This document shows positions 43,176 through 47,157 of a stretch of DNA of 47,157 nt, piece by piece. Every line of letters starts with the position of its first letter. The stretch's first letter is position 1. This DNA comes from Silicimonas sp. (GTDB taxonomy: Bacteria > Pseudomonadota > Alphaproteobacteria > Rhodobacterales > Rhodobacteraceae), in contig JAJDOD010000173.1 in assembly GCA_022340315.1 (NCBI GenBank), positions 1-47,157 on the forward strand. The letters are read 5' to 3'. Below the pieces are notes generated by a model. That model had not been told where the DNA came from. It ran no database searches and saw nothing but the letters and a program-made list of their open reading frames with translations. Position numbers and translations under genes: made by a program.

Positions 43176-44621
43176 ATGCGACGCACCCGCAATGTCAAGA
43201 TCGTGGCCACGCTTGGCCCGGCCTCGTCGAGCTATGAGATGATCCGTGCGCTCTTTGAAGCCGGCGCCGATGTGTTTCGACTCAACATGAGCCACGGCAC
43301 CCACGAGGACATAGCCGCCCGCCACGAGGCCATCCGCAAGGTCGAGGCCGATGTGGGCCGTCCGATCGGCATTCTTGCCGACCTGCAAGGGCCGAAGCTG
43401 CGCGTCGGCCCTTTCGAGAACGGCTCGGAGGAGTTGGAGGAGGGCGCGAAGTTCCGGCTCGATCTGGACGATGCGCCGGGCGACGCGACGCGGGTGCAGT
43501 TGCCGCACAAGGAGATCTTCGAGGCGCTGGAAGATGGCGCGACGCTTCTGGTGAATGACGGCAAAATCCGACTGCGTGTCGAGGCGTTCGGTCCCGATTT
43601 CGCGGATTGCGTCGTCGAAGTTGGTGGCACGATTTCGGACCGCAAGGGTGTGAACGTGCCGGACGTGCTGCTGCCGCTTGCGGCGTTGTCGGACAAGGAC
43701 AGGGTCGATCTCGAGTTTGCCTGCGAGTTGGGTGTCGACTGGCTGGCACTTTCGTTCGTGCAGCGGCCCGAGGACGTTTTCGAGGCGCGCGACCTGGCAA
43801 AGGGCCGGGCGGCGCTGATGTCGAAGATCGAAAAACCCGCCGCAGTGAAGGCGTTCGACGCGATTCTCGAGGCTTCGGACGGAATCATGGTGGCGCGCGG
43901 CGACCTGGGCGTTGAATGCCCGATCTCGTCGGTGCCGCCGATGCAGAAGCGGATGGTGCGCAAATGCCGGGCGGCTGCCAAGCCCGTGATCGTGGCCACG
44001 CAGATGCTTGAATCGATGATCGAAAGCCCGATCCCGACCCGCGCGGAGGTGTCGGACGTGGCCGCCGCGATCTACGAGGGTGCCGATGCCGTCATGCTGT
44101 CGGCGGAAAGCGCCGTGGGGCTGTATCCCTGCGAGGCGGTGAGCACGATGAACCTGGTCGCGATCGAGGTGGAGAACGACCCCACCTATCGCGACGTCAT
44201 CGACGCCAGCCGGGGCGGGCCGAAGCAATCGGTGGCGGATGGCATTGTGTCGGCTGCCCGCGAGATCGCCGAGACGGCGGATATCAAGGTGATCTGCTGC
44301 TATTCGCAGAGTGGTTCGACTGCCTCGCTGGTTGCACGCGAGCGTCCCCATGTGCCTATCATCGCTATGACTTCGGAGCTGAACACGGCGCGGCGCATGG
44401 CGCTGACCTGGGGTCTGCACTGCCTGAAGACCGCCGAGGTCGATCGCTTCAAGACTGCGGTCGTCAATTCGGCGCGCGCTTCGGTCAACGAGGGATTCGC
44501 GGGGCCCGACGACTTCCTTGTTGTGACCGCAGGCGTTCCCTTCGGAAAGTCCGGCACGACCAACATCTTGCGTGTGGCCTCCTGTGACGAACGCAAGATC
44601 ATCCCGTCCGACCCCGAATGA
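43176..44621 (+). CDS. pyk: pyruvate kinase
   Basis: This 481-residue glycolytic enzyme makes pyruvate and ATP from phosphoenolpyruvate. The N-terminal RNVKIVATLGPASSS, DVFRLNMSHGTHEDIAARH, ILADLQGPKLRVG, the catalytic segment SKIEKPAAVKAFDAILEASDGIMVARGDLGVE with its Lys and metal-binding Glu/Asp, and MLESMIESPIPTRAEVSDVA are all in place, with a C-terminal allosteric domain of normal size. AAAGGA lies before the ATG. It is divergent from the N-formylglutamate amidohydrolase and followed by a small membrane protein gene after 43 bp. Confidence 0.97.
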   Translation: MRRTRNVKIVATLGPASSSYEMIRALFEAGADVFRLNMSHGTHEDIAARHEAIRKVEADVGRPIGILADLQGPKLRVGPFENGSEELEEGAKFRLDLDDAPGDATRVQLPHKEIFEALEDGATLLVNDGKIRLRVEAFGPDFADCVVEVGGTISDRKGVNVPDVLLPLAALSDKDRVDLEFACELGVDWLALSFVQRPEDVFEARDLAKGRAALMSKIEKPAAVKAFDAILEASDGIMVARGDLGVECPISSVPPMQKRMVRKCRAAAKPVIVATQMLESMIESPIPTRAEVSDVAAAIYEGADAVMLSAESAVGLYPCEAVSTMNLVAIEVENDPTYRDVIDASRGGPKQSVADGIVSAAREIAETADIKVICCYSQSGSTASLVARERPHVPIIAMTSELNTARRMALTWGLHCLKTAEVDRFKTAVVNSARASVNEGFAGPDDFLVVTAGVPFGKSGTTNILRVASCDERKIIPSDPE

Positions 44622-44642
44622 TGCCCTAAATTCGCCAAAATG

Positions 44643-44659
44643 AGCGGAAACAATCCGCT
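44643..44659 (+). terminator. hairpin between pyk and small membrane gene
   Basis: AGCGGA (44643-44648), loop AACAA, TCCGCT (44654-44659), followed by TCATTATGG. It ends 5 bases before the next start codon and so occupies the position where a Shine-Dalgarno would be. It may be a weak terminator or a translation control hairpin. Confidence 0.4.
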
Positions 44660-44664
44660 TCATT

Positions 44665-44889
44665 ATGGTGGAATATACCGATCTCATCATGTGCATCGGC
44701 TGTCTGGTGCTCTTCATGGCGTTTCCCACTGCCGTGGGTGCGTTCTCGCGCGGTGCTCCGCCGCGGATGGCGCTTCTGTCGCTTTTCCTGGGCGGCGGAA
44801 TGATCGTCTACGCGAATGCGTCACGGCCCGGCGGGTACTCGGTTGCGGAAATGCCGGACCTTTTCCTGAGGGTCCTTACGGGCGCCTGA
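44665..44889 (+). CDS. small membrane protein of unknown function (74 aa)
   Basis: A 74-residue protein with two hydrophobic helices (about 6-26 and 36-53) separated by a short basic loop (SRGAPPRM), then GYSVAEMPDLFLRVLTGA. I do not recognise a family, but codon use is like its neighbours and the position after pyk is tidy. No Shine-Dalgarno is visible; a hairpin ends 5 bases before the ATG. The GTG at 44668 is an alternative start. It may be cotranscribed with pyk. Confidence 0.65.
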   Translation: MVEYTDLIMCIGCLVLFMAFPTAVGAFSRGAPPRMALLSLFLGGGMIVYANASRPGGYSVAEMPDLFLRVLTGA

Positions 44890-44939
44890 GCACCACGATA
44901 GCACGGCATGGCCTGCGGCGTTTGTCCGCAGCTTTTCGC

Positions 44940-44966
44940 TTGCCAGACTGACCCTTCGCGTATACA
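44940..44966 (+). promoter_or_regulatory. putative promoter of rpmI-rplT
   Basis: TTGCCA (44940-44945) and TATACA (44961-44966) are 15 bp apart (16 if the -35 is read as CTTGCC). The predicted start near 44973 gives a leader of about 70 nt. Confidence 0.45.
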
Positions 44967-45017
44967 CGGCCCTCTCCGACGGGTCCGCCGGCCAAGTGGC
45001 ATGCCGAGTGGGCCGTG
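44965..45017 (+). promoter_or_regulatory. structured leader of rpmI-rplT
   Basis: CACGGCCC (44965-44972) is perfectly complementary to GGGCCGTG (45010-45017), closing a GC-rich 37-nt internal region able to form further pairs (GCCGGCC, GGCATGCC). It ends about 10 nt before the AAGGAG of rpmI. In E. coli and Bacillus this operon is autoregulated by L20 binding to leader RNA; a similar role here is inference. Confidence 0.45.
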
Positions 45018-45042
45018 AACCGTCTGACTGAAGGAGATGGAA

Positions 45043-45243
45043 ATGCCCAAGATGAAGACGAAGTCGAGCGCCAAGAAGCGCTTCAAGGTCTCTGCGACCG
45101 GGAAAGTGATGAGCGGCCAGGCCGGCAAGCGGCACGGCATGATCAAGCGGACCAAAAAGTTCATTCGCAACGCCCGCGGCACCACGGAAATGAGCGCGCC
45201 CGATCAGAAGATCGTGAAGCAGTTCATGCCCTACGACCGGTAA
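45043..45243 (+). CDS. rpmI: 50S ribosomal protein L35
   Basis: This 66-residue, very basic ribosomal protein has the L35 pattern [22 protein letters not shown] and [12 protein letters not shown]. The ATG at 45043 is eight bases after AAGGAG; an ATG two codons earlier (45037) abuts the site and is unlikely to be used. rplT follows after 12 bp. Expression of the pair is probably autoregulated at the leader. Confidence 0.97.
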   Translation: MPKMKTKSSAKKRFKVSATGKVMSGQAGKRHGMIKRTKKFIRNARGTTEMSAPDQKIVKQFMPYDR

Positions 45244-45255
45244 GGAGACCTAACG

Positions 45256-45618
45256 ATGCCCAGAACCAAAGGTGGGACCGTTACCCACGCCCGTCACAAG
45301 AAGGTCACCGACGCCGCGAAAGGCTATTATGGCCGCCGCAAGAGCACCTTCAAGGTCGCCCGCCAGGCGGTCGACAAAGCCAACCAGTACGCCACCCGCG
45401 ACCGGAAGGCCCGCAAGCGCAACTTCCGCGCGCTCTGGATCCAGCGGATCAATGCTGCCGTGCGTTCGCATGACGAAGCGCTGACCTATTCGCGCTTCAT
45501 CAACGGTCTCGCACTTGCCGGGATCGAGGTCGACCGCAAGGTGCTGGCCGACCTGGCCGTGCATGAGCCGGATGCGTTTGGCGCCATCGTCGAAAAGGCG
45601 AAGGCCGCGCTCGCGTAA
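45256..45618 (+). CDS. rplT: 50S ribosomal protein L20
   Basis: This 120-residue ribosomal protein L20 binds 23S rRNA and is needed for early 50S assembly. It has the basic N-terminal helix [42 protein letters not shown] and the globular end [28 protein letters not shown] typical of the family. AAGGAG precedes the ATG. It ends before the terminator at 45645-45677; pheS lies 0.9 kb downstream with two small genes in between. Confidence 0.98.
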   Translation: MPRTKGGTVTHARHKKVTDAAKGYYGRRKSTFKVARQAVDKANQYATRDRKARKRNFRALWIQRINAAVRSHDEALTYSRFINGLALAGIEVDRKVLADLAVHEPDAFGAIVEKAKAALA

Positions 45619-45644
45619 CACACCCGGAAGGGTCAGTTTTCAGG

Positions 45645-45677
45645 AAGCCGCGGACCTTTACGGGTCTCGCGGCTTTT
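45645..45677 (+). terminator. Rho-independent terminator of rpmI-rplT
   Basis: AAGCCGCG (45645-45652) pairs with CGCGGCTT (45668-45675), with inner pairing GACC/GGTC and a TTTACG loop, followed by TTTTCATTTT. It lies 26 bp after the rplT stop. Confidence 0.85.
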
Positions 45678-45694
45678 CATTTTGGAGAAGCGCG

Positions 45695-45868
45695 ATGAAC
45701 GGACACACCTGCCAGATTCTGGGGCTGATCGGCTTCATCGTGGCCGGTATCCTCTTCGTGGCCATCGGGATACGCGATGGCGACTGGCTGGTGATCGCCG
45801 CCAGCATCGTCTGGAACGTCTCGTGCCTTGTCTGGCTGATCCCGCATTTCCGGAAAGGTAACGAATGA
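45695..45868 (+). CDS. small two-helix membrane protein (57 aa)
   Basis: A 57-residue protein with two membrane helices (about 8-25 and 30-48: GLIGFIVAGILFVAIGI and WLVIAASIVWNVSCLVWLI) and a short basic end (HFRKGNE). TTGGAGAAG lies seven bases before the ATG, and its stop overlaps the next start as ATGA, both arguing for a real, translationally coupled gene. The family is not known to me. It is separated from rplT by a terminator, so it probably starts a new transcript or is read through. Confidence 0.7.
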   Translation: MNGHTCQILGLIGFIVAGILFVAIGIRDGDWLVIAASIVWNVSCLVWLIPHFRKGNE

Positions 45869-46515
45869 GAGTTCTGGCGTTTTCCCTGATCATTCTTCTT
45901 GCCGCCTGCGGCGCTCTGCCGGAGCGGAGCGAGCGTGGAGCGCGGATTATCGCCGTTGGCGACAGCGTGATGGCATGGAACCGCGACGGAGATGCCGGGA
46001 TTCCGGCTGCCATCGAAAAGCGGCTGGGCTTGCCTGTCCTCGACGCCTCGGTTCCGGGCGCGCGGATGCGGTTCGGCGGTGTCGGCGGCGCGGTCGGGTT
46101 CTCGATCCCCGGCCAGTACCGTGCGGGCGACTGGGACGCGGTGGTGATGAACGGGGGGGCGAACGACCTCCTCGCCGCCTGCGGTTGCAACCGCTGCGAC
46201 GCGGTGCTGGACCGGCTGGTACGTGTGGATTATCCGGCCTTTCTGAATCGTCTTGGCGACACGCCGGTTCTTATCGTCGGCTATTACGGGCCGGCGGGGG
46301 ACCGGCGCGGGAACTACGACATCTGCAACGACGAGCTGCAGGTGCTGGAGCGGCGGCTGACGCGGCTGGCGGCGACGCGGCCGAACGTGCGGGTCGTCCG
46401 GGTGCGCGACGCGATCACCGGCAATCCGCGCCTTTACGATGCCGACCGGGTGCATCCCTCGCCCGAAGGCTCGGCGGTGATCGGTGCCCTTGTGGCGCGG
46501 GCGCTCTCTTTGTAG
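45865..46515 (+). CDS. SGNH/GDSL-family hydrolase, predicted lipoprotein
   Basis: This 216-residue SGNH hydrolase has a lipoprotein signal (MRVLAFSLIILLAAC, lipobox LAAC, Cys15). Block I is VGDSVMA with nucleophile S34, block II Gly lies in VPGARM, block III is NGGANDLL, and block V is DADRVHPSPEG with the catalytic Asp/His. Such enzymes are esterases, lipases or acyl/acetyl-transferring enzymes; anchoring to the outer membrane suggests action on envelope lipids or sugars. The cluster CGCNRC (after NDLLAA) is an unusual Cys-rich loop, perhaps a disulfide pair. Coupled by ATGA to the upstream small gene. Confidence 0.85.
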   Translation: MRVLAFSLIILLAACGALPERSERGARIIAVGDSVMAWNRDGDAGIPAAIEKRLGLPVLDASVPGARMRFGGVGGAVGFSIPGQYRAGDWDAVVMNGGANDLLAACGCNRCDAVLDRLVRVDYPAFLNRLGDTPVLIVGYYGPAGDRRGNYDICNDELQVLERRLTRLAATRPNVRVVRVRDAITGNPRLYDADRVHPSPEGSAVIGALVARALSL

Positions 46516-46545
46516 GGGAATGACGATGATTTGCGAGGCGCGAAC

Positions 46546-47157
46546 ATGGACGATCTGAGAGACAAGTACCTGACCGCGATCGGGGAGGCCGCGAGCGAGG
46601 CGGCGCTGGAAGAGTTGCGTCTGGCCGCCGTCGGCAAGAAGGGCGAGGTGAGCCTCGCGATGCGCGAGCTGGGCCGGATGACGCCCGAGGAGCGGCAGGT
46701 CGCGGGGCCACGGCTCAACGCGCTGAAGGACGAGATCAATTCGGCGTTGTCGGCCAAGAAAGCGGCGCTGGAAGATGCCGCGCTCGATGCGCGTCTGGCG
46801 GAGGAGTGGCTCGACGTCACGCTGCCCGCGCGCGACCGACCGCAGGGGACGATCCATCCCGTGTCACAGGTGACCGAGGAAGTGACGGCGATCCTCGCCG
46901 ACATGGGGTTCGCCGTGGCCGAGGGGCCGCAGGTGGAGAGCGACTGGTACAATTTCGATGCGCTGAACATCCCCGACCACCATCCGGCGCGGACCGAGAT
47001 GGACACGTTCTACATGAACCGTCTGGAGGGCGACGACCGCCCGCCGCACGTGCTGCGCACGCATACATCGCCGGTGCAGATCCGCTCGATGCTGGCGAAC
47101 GGCGCGCCGATCCGGATCATCTGTCCGGGCCGCGTCTATCGCGCGGATTACGACCAG
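46546..47157 (+). CDS. pheS: phenylalanyl-tRNA synthetase alpha subunit (3' truncated by window edge)
   Basis: The frame is open to the window end, giving the first 204 residues. The N-terminal coiled coil ([36 protein letters not shown]) is followed by the start of the catalytic domain: [38 protein letters not shown] and [13 protein letters not shown], ending in [11 protein letters not shown] of motif 2. With PheT it charges tRNA-Phe. GAGGCG precedes the ATG by seven bases. No phenylalanine-type attenuator is evident in the 30-bp gap after the SGNH gene. Confidence 0.95.
   Translation, partial: MDDLRDKYLTAIGEAASEAALEELRLAAVGKKGEVSLAMRELGRMTPEERQVAGPRLNALKDEINSALSAKKAALEDAALDARLAEEWLDVTLPARDRPQGTIHPVSQVTEEVTAILADMGFAVAEGPQVESDWYNFDALNIPDHHPARTEMDTFYMNRLEGDDRPPHVLRTHTSPVQIRSMLANGAPIRIICPGRVYRADYDQ

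Noticed and set aside
46516-46545. attenuator or T-box upstream of pheS
   Set aside because: Only 30 bp separate the SGNH gene and pheS, with no hairpin series or Phe-rich leader peptide.

Overview
The window is GC-rich, densely coding DNA from an alphaproteobacterium, most likely a marine member of the Rhodobacteraceae (roseobacter group). The evidence is the combination of a malyl-CoA lyase of Rhodobacter Mcl1 type, a taurine-pyruvate aminotransferase, the DgcN/DgcA D-glutamate enzymes, a TIGR02302/DUF4175 protein with its Gln/Gly-rich tail, CarD next to the seven-iron ferredoxin, the SUV3-like helicase, and a full-length CtrA-type box. I see no prophage, insertion sequence, CRISPR array, tRNA or rRNA. 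It reads as ordinary chromosome with several small, unfamiliar elements inside it.

Layout. 1-3.6 kb: the end of an M16 peptidase, a nucleotide-sugar-type epimerase, a small secreted protein, carD and fdxA. 3.2-8.2 kb: an S4 RNA-binding protein and SUV3-like helicase on the minus strand, an EamA transporter, and thiamine diphosphokinase convergent with and overlapping it. 8.3-15.3 kb: a large acidic protein of unknown function, a MocR/TauR-like regulator with a perfect inverted repeat against its start codon, a degenerate receiver protein sharing a CtrA-box intergenic region with a MltB-like transglycosylase, two small exported or membrane proteins, and the taurine-pyruvate aminotransferase with a 28-bp perfect palindrome upstream. 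15.4-24.9 kb: a CPBP protease divergent from a TetR regulator, a TlpA thioredoxin whose start codon lies 13 bp from that of argH, then argH followed by two tiny lipoproteins (one LptM-like), a DUF2834 protein, lysA, the TIGR02302 protein, and a zinc-ribbon membrane protein on the other strand.

24.9-29.1 kb holds ftsE-ftsX-plsC-methyltransferase as one overlapping operon, followed by accA. 29.2-35.1 kb has a Kef-type antiporter divergent from a form II carbon monoxide dehydrogenase-like operon in the order S-L-M. 35.1-38.8 kb has a histidine phosphatase, an MFS_3 exporter and mcl1, with an inverted pair of a dispersed repeat between the last two. 39.0-43.1 kb is an amino-acid module: dgcN-dgcA-D-amino acid aminotransferase facing DUF1244 and N-formylglutamate amidohydrolase. 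43.2 kb to the end: pyk, a small membrane protein, rpmI-rplT with a structured leader, another small membrane protein overlapping an SGNH lipoprotein hydrolase, and the 5' part of pheS.

Taken together, the genes cover core functions (Arg/Lys synthesis, malonyl-CoA supply, division, ribosome and tRNA charging) plus marine carbon and nitrogen scavenging: taurine, D-glutamate, N-formylglutamate, C2 assimilation through malyl-CoA, and a molybdenum hydroxylase. The leads I rate highest are the MITE-like inverted repeat pair and its third copy, the pseudo-receiver with the CtrA box, and the TauR-like operator. No wholly new multi-gene system could be demonstrated from sequence alone.
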